Virus record (IMG/VR): IMGVR_UViG_3300020400_000007
Span: 1-59,818 of that record
Direction: 5' to 3' (one strand)
DNA length: 59,818 nucleotides
From: a virus
The position numbers were made by a program, and so were the translations under genes. Shown here in pieces: positions 45,576 through 53,100 of the stretch (position 1 is its first letter; every line of letters begins with the position of its first letter). The notes beneath the pieces are model-generated. The model did not search any database. It was not told the DNA's origin and was given only the letters and a program-made list of their open reading frames with translations.

Positions 45576-46591
45576 TGTTTAAGAAAGCGGCAGTATTTAC
45601 AGACATTCACTTTGGACTGAAGTCTAATTCTAAGGTCCATAATGATGACTGTGAAGAATTTGTTGATTGGTATATAGAACAAGCAAAAGAAAACGGTTGC
45701 GAAACTGGTATCTTCTGTGGTGACTGGCATCACAATAGAAACAGTTTAAATATGCTCACCATGGACGCAACCATAAGAAGTCTTGAAAAACTTGGAAAAG
45801 CATTTGAAAAGTTTTACTTCTTTCCTGGCAACCACGACTTGTATTACAAAGACAAGAGAGATATCAACTCAATTGACTTTGCAAGGCATATCCCAGGCAT
45901 CACTATGGTCAATGAGATGATGACCGAAGGCGATGTTACTTTAATCCCATGGCTAGTTGGCGATGAATGGAAGAAAATTCCTAAAATAAAAAGCAAATAC
46001 ATATTTGGACACTTCGAACTTCCAAACTTTTATATGAATGCTATGGTTCAGATGCCTGACACAGGCGAACTACAAGCTGATCATTTTAAAAATCAAGAAT
46101 ACGTGTTCAGTGGACACTTCCATAAACGCCAAGTCAAGGGACCTATTCATTACATTGGTAACGCATTGCCACACAATTACGCTGATGCCTGGGATGATGA
46201 ACGTGGTATGATGGTGTTGGAACATGGTGGAGAACCACAATACATCAACTGGTGGAACTGTCCTAAGTATAGAACTGTGAAACTATCAAGACTGCTTGAT
46301 GAAAAAGAAACATTGTTAAAAAGCAAGATGTATTTGAGAGTAACACTTGACTTGCCTATTAGTTATGAAGAAGCAAACTTTATAAAAGAAACATTTATCA
46401 ATCAATACAAGTGTAGAGAGATATCACTAATACCAAATACACAGGAAGAAGAAATTAATTCAGACATAGACATTACAAAATTTGAAAGTGTTGATGAAAT
46501 AGTGGCAAAAGAAATAGAAGCAATAGAGTCAGAACAGTTTAACAAAAGCAAACTGCTACAGATATACAGAGATTTGAACAAAGATGATTAG
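45575..46591 (+). CDS. 47: Recombination endonuclease subunit gp47 (Mre11-like)
   Basis: The metallophosphoesterase motifs are all present in order: TDIHFG (D10, H12), GDWHHNR, GNHDLYY and SGHFHKR. gp47 is the nuclease partner of gp46 in the T4 equivalent of Mre11-Rad50, which processes DNA ends for recombination-dependent replication. The start at 45575 overlaps the gp55 stop (TAATG); a start 48 bases earlier is possible in frame but would lie in the gp55 gene and remove this coupling. The length of 338 residues matches T4 gp47 (339). It overlaps gp46 by eight bases. Confidence 0.92.
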   Translation: MFKKAAVFTDIHFGLKSNSKVHNDDCEEFVDWYIEQAKENGCETGIFCGDWHHNRNSLNMLTMDATIRSLEKLGKAFEKFYFFPGNHDLYYKDKRDINSIDFARHIPGITMVNEMMTEGDVTLIPWLVGDEWKKIPKIKSKYIFGHFELPNFYMNAMVQMPDTGELQADHFKNQEYVFSGHFHKRQVKGPIHYIGNALPHNYADAWDDERGMMVLEHGGEPQYINWWNCPKYRTVKLSRLLDEKETLLKSKMYLRVTLDLPISYEEANFIKETFINQYKCREISLIPNTQEEEINSDIDITKFESVDEIVAKEIEAIESEQFNKSKLLQIYRDLNKDD

Positions 46592-48356
46592 AATACAGGA
46601 CTTAACAGTTAAGAATTTTATGAGTGTAGGTAACACTACACAGGCAGTCGACTTCAACAAGCAACAACTTACATTGGTGTTAGGTGAGAACTTGGACCAA
46701 GGTGGTGATGACAGTGGGTCAAGAAACGGTACAGGTAAGACCACAATCATCAATGCACTGAGTTATGCGTTATATGGACAGGCACTAACCAACATAAGAC
46801 GTGATAACTTGGTCAATAAAACAAACAACAAAGGTATGTTGGTGACACTTGCCTTTCAAAAAGGTGGTAAAGAATACAGAATAGAAAGAGGACGTAAACC
46901 TAACACACTTAAATTTTACATAGATCAGAAAGAACAAGAACTTACAGATGAAAGTCAAGGTGATTCACGTAAAACGCAAGAGGATATTAATGACTTGTTA
47001 GGTATGAGTCATGATATGTTCAAGCATATTGTGGCACTTAACACTTACACAGAGCCTTTCTTAGCACTAAAGCCCAATGATCAACGTGCTATAATAGAAC
47101 AACTACTTGGTATTACAATACTTTCTGAAAAAGCTGACTTGTTAAGAGAAGCAACAAAGATTACCAGAGATAGACTCACTGAAGAAAACGCAAAAATACA
47201 AGCAATCACAAACAGCAACGATAAGATCAAAGAAAACATTGACAGATTGCACAGCAGGAAGAAGGCTTGGATTGCACAAAACAAACAAGACAGAGATAAA
47301 CTAGACAAAGCCATACGTGAACTTGAACAACTTGACATTGACAGTGAACTTGAAGATCATGAAAAACTAAAAACATGGACTGAAGATAGCAAACATCTTG
47401 CAAACTTAACAAAAGAACGTGCTACTGTTGAACGTGCATTAGAACAAGCAGATAATAACGTAAACAAACTAGGTAAAGAGCTTGATGAACTTGAAACTGC
47501 CAAGTGTTATGCTTGTGGACAAGAACTGCACGATGACAAACTTGAAGAAATGAAGGACAAGTTACAAAAGGATTATGGTGATGCAACTGTCTATCAATTA
47601 AGCATGGCAGAAAAAATGCAAAAAGTTGAAAAACTAATTGAGGAAATTGGCACATTAGATTCTAAGCCAAACACATTTTATGAAACTGCCAAAGAAGCAT
47701 ATCAACACAGAAGTAATGTTGACAGTTTGAAACAAAGTCTCAAAGATAAAACAGATGAACTGGATCCATACTCCGAACAAATTGATGATTTAGAAAAAAC
47801 TGCAATACAAGAAATCAATTGGGACACAGTTAACGAACTTACTGATACAAAAGAACATCAAGACTTCTTGTATAAACTATTAACCAACAAAGATTCGTTT
47901 ATTAGAAAGAAAATTATTGATCAAAATCTTGCATACTTGAATAATAGACTTACACATTATTTGGATAGGCTACAACTGCCACACTCTGTTGTGTTTAAAA
48001 ATGACTTATCTGTAGAAATTACACAGCTAGGACAGGATTTAGACTTTGACAACTTATCAAGAGGTGAAAGAAACAGACTTATACTAGGATTAAGTTGGGC
48101 ATTTAGAGATGTATGGGAAAGTTTATATCAAAACATCAATTTACTGTTTATTGATGAGCTTGTTGATAGTGGTATGGATGCAAATGGTGTAGAAAATGCC
48201 ATTGGTGTATTGAAGAAAATGGGTAGAGAACGACAGAAGAACATTTATCTGATATCGCACAAAGAAGAATTAGCAAGTCGTGTTACAAACGTGTTGAAAG
48301 TAATCAAAGAAAATGGATTTACTTCATATGATAATGATGTAGAGGTAATGACATAA
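46584..48356 (+). CDS. 46: Recombination endonuclease subunit gp46 (Rad50-like)
   Basis: The protein has a Walker A motif GTGKTT with Lys52, a long coiled coil on each side of a zinc hook CYAC (C308, C311), an ABC signature LSRGERNRL near residue 491, a Walker B LLFIDEL near 523 and a SHKEEL switch near the C-terminus. This order is diagnostic for Rad50/SbcC-type ATPases. With gp47 it resects double-strand ends during recombination. At 590 residues it is close to T4 gp46 (560). The next gene starts at the last base of its stop codon (TAATG). Confidence 0.93.
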   Translation: MIRIQDLTVKNFMSVGNTTQAVDFNKQQLTLVLGENLDQGGDDSGSRNGTGKTTIINALSYALYGQALTNIRRDNLVNKTNNKGMLVTLAFQKGGKEYRIERGRKPNTLKFYIDQKEQELTDESQGDSRKTQEDINDLLGMSHDMFKHIVALNTYTEPFLALKPNDQRAIIEQLLGITILSEKADLLREATKITRDRLTEENAKIQAITNSNDKIKENIDRLHSRKKAWIAQNKQDRDKLDKAIRELEQLDIDSELEDHEKLKTWTEDSKHLANLTKERATVERALEQADNNVNKLGKELDELETAKCYACGQELHDDKLEEMKDKLQKDYGDATVYQLSMAEKMQKVEKLIEEIGTLDSKPNTFYETAKEAYQHRSNVDSLKQSLKDKTDELDPYSEQIDDLEKTAIQEINWDTVNELTDTKEHQDFLYKLLTNKDSFIRKKIIDQNLAYLNNRLTHYLDRLQLPHSVVFKNDLSVEITQLGQDLDFDNLSRGERNRLILGLSWAFRDVWESLYQNINLLFIDELVDSGMDANGVENAIGVLKKMGRERQKNIYLISHKEELASRVTNVLKVIKENGFTSYDNDVEVMT

Positions 48357-48556
48357 TGGATGATACACACGACAAACTAACAAAAGCATATCTTGAGTAT
48401 TACAAAGCCAACGAAGCATGGGAAATACGCAAGAGTGAACGCACAAAACGTTCAGCAAGAAAATGGTTGAGTGAAATACGTAGCTTGGCCACAAACCGCA
48501 GAAAAGAAATAATAGAAGAATACAAAGCCAAAAAAGACGATCCAGAAAAAGATTAA
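48356..48556 (+). CDS. Small charged protein, 66 residues
   Basis: A short, highly charged protein predicted to be mostly helical (KLTKAYLEYYKANEAWEIRK, RRKEIIEEYKAKK). It starts by TAATG overlap on gp46, so it is made from the same message. No motif identifies it. The pattern fits a small DNA- or protein-binding factor, but that is only a guess. The next gene starts 17 bases later. Confidence 0.6.
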   Translation: MDDTHDKLTKAYLEYYKANEAWEIRKSERTKRSARKWLSEIRSLATNRRKEIIEEYKAKKDDPEKD

Positions 48557-48573
48557 GAGTAAGTATCTTAATA

Positions 48574-48996
48574 ATGCACTGGACATATCAAGACAAAATC
48601 GTAGAATCATTACCTGAAGACTGTGAAGCATTTGTGTATCTTATCACAAATACAACCAATGGTATGAAATATGTCGGTAAAAAACTAGCAAAATTCAGAA
48701 AGACAAGGCCACCTCTTAAAGGCAAGATAAACAAACGTAGAAGCAAAGTTGAAAGTGACTGGAGAGACTACTGGGGATCATCAGATCACTTGCAATCAGA
48801 CGTAGAAAAATTAGGCACAGATAAATTTACCAGAGAAATATTACATTATTGTCCAAGCAGAGGCGTAGCAAGTTATCTAGAGGCTAGGGAACAGTTTGAA
48901 CGCAGAGTGTTAGAAACAGATGAATACTACAATGGCATTATAAACGTGAGAGTAGGCGGATCTAAATTACTTAAAGAAGCACTCAAAGGCAAATAA
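48574..48996 (+). CDS. GIY-YIG-like nuclease domain protein
   Basis: This 140-residue protein has FVYLITN and KYVGKK, the two strand motifs of the GIY-YIG fold, with a basic segment between and after (KFRKTRPPLKGKINKRRSK), WRDYWGSS and a helix containing EAREQFERRVL that may hold the catalytic glutamate. Related short proteins in T4-like phages are usually called GIY-YIG endonucleases. It lies last in the gp55-gp47-gp46 operon and immediately before the structured noncoding region at 48997, which raises the question of a mobile RNA-nuclease pair. A resident role in DNA processing is equally possible. Confidence 0.65.
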   Translation: MHWTYQDKIVESLPEDCEAFVYLITNTTNGMKYVGKKLAKFRKTRPPLKGKINKRRSKVESDWRDYWGSSDHLQSDVEKLGTDKFTREILHYCPSRGVASYLEAREQFERRVLETDEYYNGIINVRVGGSKLLKEALKGK

Positions 48997-49291
48997 CAAA
49001 TTCTATATAGCAACATTGTTTGGTCGGGATAGCTCGACTCACCTTGAGGTCATACGGATCTTATGACTAGAACTGGTGCGTTGCAAGGTTAATACTAACT
49101 TAGGTATTAAAAGATCGTGGCTCTGAGAAAAAGCAACCACAACGTTAACACATTTTGCTTAACTAGGGTGTGTTAGTGTTCCGTAACTTATGCGAAGGCT
49201 GAAGTAGGGGGTTGACGGGTTACCGCCTCCACGCAGAAATGCAATCTTCTTAGTTAAGATGGTAAGCTCATCTTACATGATGGCAACATAT

Positions 49292-49313
49292 CTTTGCCCG
49301 GAGACGGGCGAAG
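49292..49313 (+). other. Hairpin with GAGA tetraloop
   Basis: CTTTGCCCG pairs with CGGGCGAAG around the loop GAGA (a GNRA loop), with one G-T wobble. The stem is stable for this AT-rich genome and has no following T run, so it is not a typical terminator. Confidence 0.75.
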
Positions 49314-49317
49314 TATG

Positions 49318-49381
49318 GCTCAACTATCTACATGATAGCAGTTGCTTCGCAACTTATCATATACAATATAATGTGTTGAGC
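49318..49381 (+). other. Nested long stem with bulged hairpin
   Basis: GCTCAAC at 49318-49324 pairs with GTTGAGC at 49375-49381. Inside, ATGATA and AGTTGC (two-base bulge GC between them) pair with GCAACT and TATCAT around the triloop TTC. Nested pairing of this kind is unlikely by chance. Confidence 0.7.
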
Positions 49382-49396
49382 GACAGCGATAACACA

Positions 49397-49414
49397 GATG
49401 AGCTTTAGCTCATC
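49397..49414 (+). other. Terminal hairpin GATGAGC-TTTA-GCTCATC
   Basis: A seven-pair perfect hairpin at the 3' end of the noncoding stretch. The arm GATGAGC could instead pair with an identical GCTCATC copy at 49266-49272, so the region has two exclusive foldings. Confidence 0.65.
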
Positions 49415-49416
49415 TA

Positions 49417-49611
49417 CTAATGCAATTCGGGATTACGTCCAAGTCGAAATGCATCTTTATCATAAACAACAATCTCCTTGACTTCGTAACTTTTGCCAGG
49501 ATTACAATCGATCAGTGTTTGTATGACGGAAAACGCTTCTCCATCAGAATCACACTGAATAACGATCTTGTCGTCGCCGCACTCTACGATATTATATTTC
49601 GTCGATGGCAT
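49417..49611 (-). CDS. Small protein, 64 residues, opposite strand
   Basis: I take ATG at 49611 as the start: the frame stays open further upstream, but that part is antisense to the late promoter and the gene at 49676. The protein MPSTKYNIVECGDDKIVIQC continues with a predicted helix (EAFSVIQTLIDC) and a strand (YEVKEIVVYD). No family is recognised. A CTAAATA sequence at 49617-49623 lies only six bases before the ATG, too close for the usual leader, so the expression signal is doubtful. It ends at the edge of the structured RNA region. Confidence 0.45.
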   Translation of the reverse strand: MPSTKYNIVECGDDKIVIQCDSDGEAFSVIQTLIDCNPGKSYEVKEIVVYDKDAFRLGRNPELH

Positions 49612-49645
49612 AAGAGTATTTAGAGTATATAGATGATCAATTATG

Positions 49646-49653
49646 TATAAATA
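49646..49653 (+). promoter_or_regulatory. Late promoter TATAAATA
   Basis: A perfect T4-type late promoter 23 bases upstream of the ATG at 49676, followed by AGGAGAG as ribosome-binding site. It would drive the two Ala/Gly-rich genes at 49676 and 50267. Confidence 0.8.
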
Positions 49654-49675
49654 TAAAGTAACAGGAGAGTAAACC

Positions 49676-50257
49676 ATGAAAATAACGCAAATAACAAGCA
49701 CAGATGCAGTTAACGAAGCTCCTGGTGGTAGTGCATTAGGTAACATAGCACGTAAAGTAGGCGCAAAAGTGGCTGGCGCCGTTGGTGCCAAAGGCACCGC
49801 CGCTGGAATGACTGGAAAAGTTGACGCAAACAAACGTGCCAAAGAAATATTCACACAATATCGTCAGTATATGGGACAAACGGGTGGCAATCCTAAAGCA
49901 CCATCTGTAAACGCCTTACAGGACTTTATGCAAAAGCAAGGTCTTTCTACCACAAGACTTAAAGGAATGCAAGGACAAATAACTCCAAAACAGGTCGATG
50001 ATATTTTACAAAAAACTGCACAGGATACATTCAAAGGTGATCTTGGCAAAGCACAGGCAGGAACTGATGATGAAGCACCGCAAACACTAGGACAAAAATT
50101 TGGTGGTGGCGATAAGCCAGCAGGCGGTACAGCTCAAGCAGATGCTCCAGCAAGTGGCGGAGCTCAAGGTGGTGCAGGAGGGATTCCGGCAAACATACAA
50201 AAGGCAATCGACAGCTTGAATCCAAAACAAAAGCAAGAACTTGTAAAATTATTGTAA
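49676..50257 (+). CDS. Probable virion protein, Ala/Gly-rich, 193 residues
   Basis: The N-terminal third is Ala/Gly/Lys-rich (ALGNIARKVGAKVAGAVGAK), followed by a more ordered segment (KEIFTQYRQYMGQ, NALQDFMQKQGLSTTRL, TPKQVDDILQKTAQDTF) and a Gly/Ala/Pro linker leading to a short C-terminal helix (ANIQKAIDSLNPKQKQELVK). I do not recognise a family. The strong late promoter and pairing with the 865-residue gene nine bases downstream point to a particle component, perhaps head-internal or injected. The helix at the end is similar in style to repeats in the 865-residue neighbour. Confidence 0.55.
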   Translation: MKITQITSTDAVNEAPGGSALGNIARKVGAKVAGAVGAKGTAAGMTGKVDANKRAKEIFTQYRQYMGQTGGNPKAPSVNALQDFMQKQGLSTTRLKGMQGQITPKQVDDILQKTAQDTFKGDLGKAQAGTDDEAPQTLGQKFGGGDKPAGGTAQADAPASGGAQGGAGGIPANIQKAIDSLNPKQKQELVKLL

Positions 50258-50266
50258 GGAAGTGAA

Positions 50267-52864
50267 ATGCAACTAGGCGAAGTTACATCATATAATTTAA
50301 AATCACAAACAATACTTGCAGAAGGTTGGCAAGAGCTTACTGAAGCACAACGCATTTACATTGGTAAATGGGAAAGAGATGTTTGGCCATTAGTTGAAAA
50401 CATTAACACATTATTTGAAGCAGAACTTACTGACAAACAGATTGACGGTATCTTTACCAATGCAGAACAAGTTGCTGTACAAAGCGGTGACAACAAAACT
50501 GCACTAGGTAAAGCCGGAAAAGTTGTTGGCGACCAAGCAAAGAAATTACAAGCACAGATTGATCAATTATTAAAGGCGGCACAGAACAGTGGTCCTGTCA
50601 AAAACTTTGACGCACAGTTTGAAAAACTTAAAGCAGAATTAAAAAATAAACTCCAAGGCAATCCAATGGGTCAAAAGATCCTCAAGGTTGTTGACGGTTA
50701 TGGTGGCTTTGCAAAAGAAAATCCTGCCAAGGCGGCATTCGTAATTGGTGCAATGACTTCAGTACTTGCTTTTGCAAGTGGAGGTATTGTTTCAGGTGCG
50801 GCAATTGGTTTCTTTTTAAAACTTGCAAGTAACACATTGAAAGGTGATCAACTTTCAACAGCAGTTGCTAAATCCGTAAAAGGCGCGGCAATTGGTGCGG
50901 CGGCAGGTGCATTAGGAGATGCTTTAGACAAGTTGTTACCAGCAGAAGTGACAAACACATTTATTAATGACGCATCAGGTGAAATTGATATTTCACAACT
51001 AGACGGTATGGATGCAACAAGCATGGCTGACCTAGATGCTGAATCGGCCAAAGAACTTATACAAACAAGAAGTGCAATGGAAGAATTGGTTGCACGAGGT
51101 AACCTTGATGCTGATGCAGAAGAAATTTTACAAAAACAACTTGATCAGGTAAATGATAAGATACGTGAAATAGGTGACGGTGCATCAATAAATGATACTG
51201 TTGATGCTATGCAAGATGAATTTGGTATCAAAGGTACAGATGTTGACCTACAAAAAACAACCACAACATCAGATCAAGACACCGACGGAGTAACAACCAC
51301 AGAAGTTGTTGCTGAGCTTGATGCAGAACAATTAAATGACGCAGGAATAAATTCAGCAGACTATCCAGACAATCAATGGATTACTGACAACACACAAAAG
51401 TTGTTGGATGCTGGTTTAACGGAAGAACAAGTTGAAGCATTACAAAATGCACAAGGATTTAACAGAGCATTAGACCAAAGAGAATTCTTAGGCTTGAAAA
51501 TATCTGCTTCAGATTCAATTATCACTGGAGACAGCATAGACGTTGAAGGTGTGCCAGATGATATCAGCGTTGGACAAGTATTCAAATCAACAGTCAGTAA
51601 AACATTACCAGACGGAACTGAATACACTGGATTAGTTGACACAATGATTGAAGGTGTTGATGCAGACGGAAATCCTGTGTATCAAATCAAAAGTGTTTTT
51701 GTAAATCCAAGCCCATTCACAGAAGAACTAGATGCGGCTTTAGAAAATTTACCTGAGGATTTAAGAAAAGATTTATACGATCAAGTATTCAAAAGAACAG
51801 TTTCAGGTTCAATGGAAGAAATTGTTGACAACTCAGCGGCCAACATTGTAAAAGCCGCGGCGGCAGTTGCACTAGGTGGTGCATTGGCAGGCATGGAAGT
51901 TAAAAAAGACGATGACAAAAAAGCTGATGCAAAAGAAGAATCCATAGACATAGAAAAATACAACAGCCTAGTTGAAGACTATAATGAATTTTTAGAAGAC
52001 AATCTTGAAGAAGGTCCAGTACTAGACAAAATGAAAGCACTTGCAAAAGCAGGAGCCAACAAGGTCGGTGATGCTATGGACAAAGCAGGAGAAAAAGTTT
52101 CAGGTGCTGTAGGTAAAGCCGCAGGTGCAGTAAAAAGCGGAGCAAAACAATTAGCCAACAAAGTTACAAAAGAAAAATTAATGAAGATGTGGACCAAGAT
52201 GGGCAAACCAACAGACATGGGATCCATTGTAAACATTTTATCAGACGCAGGATTATCAGATGAATCTATTGGCACAGTAGCAACAAACACAAAAATACCT
52301 TTGAAACCACAAGCAAAACCAGACGCAGGTGAAGATGATCCTGAAGCACCAACACCAGGTGGAGCAACAGCTAAACCAGGTGAAGAACCTAAGGCAACTG
52401 ATGCAACTGCCAAACCCGTTGATGCAAACAAGGACGGCAAAGACGACAAGACAGGCAAAGTTATACAAATGCCTGGAACTAAACCAGCAGACGGTGTTGA
52501 CGCTCCTAAGAGTGGCATAGGTAAAGCAATTGGTGATAAACAACCTAAGGTACCAGGCACAGCAGGTAAAACAGCAATAGGTGACAAACAACCTAAAGCA
52601 CCTGGCACAGCTGGACAAAAAGGTTCAGCACCAGCAGTTGATGTTGACATACCAGGACTAGCTGATCAAATCAAGAAAGCCGGCATAGAGGATCAAGTCA
52701 AAAAACAAATTAATCAACCTCCTAAAGCAGGAGCAAGTGCAGGCAGTGGAAAAGATCTGGGAGCTGGAATGCAGGTTGATATTCCTACATTAGCAAGTCA
52801 AATTAGCGATGCTGGATTACAAAAAGCCGTTAAGGCACAACTCACACAAAAACAAGTAGCTTAA
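50267..52864 (+). CDS. Probable virion protein with membrane-like segment, 865 residues
   Basis: No family is certain. Around residues 160-195 an Ala/Gly-rich hydrophobic stretch (AAFVIGAMTSVLAFASGGIV, then SGAAIGFFLKLA) could insert into a membrane, and a second one lies at about 545-555. The middle is acidic. The C-terminal third is Pro/Lys/Ala/Asp-rich and has two kinds of direct repeat: AIGDKQPK-x-PGTAG twice in tandem (nucleotides about 52527-52615), and DIPGLADQIKKAGI / DIPTLASQISDAGL with their following helices. Such a make-up resembles injected or head-internal phage proteins. It is transcribed from the late promoter at 49646 and converges with the gp26 operon at 52861. Confidence 0.55.
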   Translation: MQLGEVTSYNLKSQTILAEGWQELTEAQRIYIGKWERDVWPLVENINTLFEAELTDKQIDGIFTNAEQVAVQSGDNKTALGKAGKVVGDQAKKLQAQIDQLLKAAQNSGPVKNFDAQFEKLKAELKNKLQGNPMGQKILKVVDGYGGFAKENPAKAAFVIGAMTSVLAFASGGIVSGAAIGFFLKLASNTLKGDQLSTAVAKSVKGAAIGAAAGALGDALDKLLPAEVTNTFINDASGEIDISQLDGMDATSMADLDAESAKELIQTRSAMEELVARGNLDADAEEILQKQLDQVNDKIREIGDGASINDTVDAMQDEFGIKGTDVDLQKTTTTSDQDTDGVTTTEVVAELDAEQLNDAGINSADYPDNQWITDNTQKLLDAGLTEEQVEALQNAQGFNRALDQREFLGLKISASDSIITGDSIDVEGVPDDISVGQVFKSTVSKTLPDGTEYTGLVDTMIEGVDADGNPVYQIKSVFVNPSPFTEELDAALENLPEDLRKDLYDQVFKRTVSGSMEEIVDNSAANIVKAAAAVALGGALAGMEVKKDDDKKADAKEESIDIEKYNSLVEDYNEFLEDNLEEGPVLDKMKALAKAGANKVGDAMDKAGEKVSGAVGKAAGAVKSGAKQLANKVTKEKLMKMWTKMGKPTDMGSIVNILSDAGLSDESIGTVATNTKIPLKPQAKPDAGEDDPEAPTPGGATAKPGEEPKATDATAKPVDANKDGKDDKTGKVIQMPGTKPADGVDAPKSGIGKAIGDKQPKVPGTAGKTAIGDKQPKAPGTAGQKGSAPAVDVDIPGLADQIKKAGIEDQVKKQINQPPKAGASAGSGKDLGAGMQVDIPTLASQISDAGLQKAVKAQLTQKQVA

Positions 52865-53094
52865 AAGAAAGGCATACTTGTCTTTTTAGCAACCTCAAGG
52901 TTTGCTTTGACAAGTTTTGCAAATATTTCTCTATCTTCAGGACCACACGCATACATTTCGTCAAGAGTCACTCCACCCCTCATATACCATACTAATTGTG
53001 CAAGGTCATACTTGAAGTTTTTTGTCTCTTTATCTAGTGCGTCAACTTCTTTTAGGATCTCTTCGAGAGACTTACTTAAGATCCTTATGCGAAA
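52861..53094 (-). CDS. gp26 -1 frame extension, no start codon
   Basis: A 77-codon open frame follows gp26 in the -1 frame. It has no ATG, GTG or TTG until codon 38, and that codon lies inside a well-formed motif (LAQLVWYMRGGVTLDEM), so independent initiation is unlikely. The C-terminus (REIFAKLVKANLEVAKKTSM, then PFF) looks like the small chaperone-type ORFs found after gp26 in T4-like phages, as I recall. The best explanation is a -1 ribosomal frameshift at 53091-53100, giving a gp26-extension fusion similar in plan to the G/GT tail assembly chaperones of lambda-like phages. Its end overlaps by three bases the convergent plus-strand gene. Confidence 0.72.
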   Translation of the reverse strand, partial: FRIRILSKSLEEILKEVDALDKETKNFKYDLAQLVWYMRGGVTLDEMYACGPEDREIFAKLVKANLEVAKKTSMPFF

Positions 53095-53100
53095 AAATTT
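53055..53100 (-). promoter_or_regulatory. Candidate -1 frameshift signal in gp26
   Basis: In the gp26 frame the bases TCA AAT TTT TTC GCA TAA contain two overlapping heptamers of X XXY YYZ form, A AAT TTT and T TTT TTC. After a six-base spacer (GCATAA, including the stop), GGATCT (53079-53084) can pair with AGATCC (53055-53060), with a smaller TCTC/GAGA stem as alternative. Slip site, spacer and stem are all as expected for programmed -1 frameshifting. Confidence 0.68.

Larger units (their letters stand above)
48997..49416 (+). ncRNA. Probable structured noncoding RNA, family unknown
   Basis: This is the only stretch above 300 bases without a protein gene, and it is more GC-rich than the rest. 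It holds many perfect inverted repeats: GTCATA/TATGAC (49049-49067), TTAATAC/GTATTAA (49089-49110), GTGG/CCAC (49117-49140), TAACACA/TGTGTTA (49146-49175), a nine-pair stem closed by a GNRA-type loop GAGA (49292-49313), GCTCAAC/GTTGAGC (49318-49324 with 49375-49381) enclosing a bulged twelve-pair hairpin (49332-49360), and GATGAGC/GCTCATC (49397-49414). I tested by eye for tRNA, tmRNA, RNase P RNA and group I intron cores and found none. The strand is set to plus only because the adjacent operon is plus. The ends are approximate. Confidence 0.65.

Noticed and set aside
48997-49416. tmRNA, tRNA or group I intron in the noncoding region
   Set aside because: No T-arm of GGTTCRANTCC type, no CCA end, no resume tag frame and no P/Q/R/S core elements were found. 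The GTCATA/TATGAC hairpin has a seven-base loop like an anticodon arm but lacks U33 and the other arms.
49612-49854. Longer minus-strand frame extending the 64-residue protein to 145 residues
   Set aside because: The extra N-terminal part is antisense to the late promoter and to the start of the gene at 49676, and is low-complexity Ala/Pro/Leu as expected for a shadow frame.
51979-52650. 223-codon minus-strand frame
   Set aside because: Ser/Pro/Ala low-complexity antisense shadow of the repetitive plus-strand gene.
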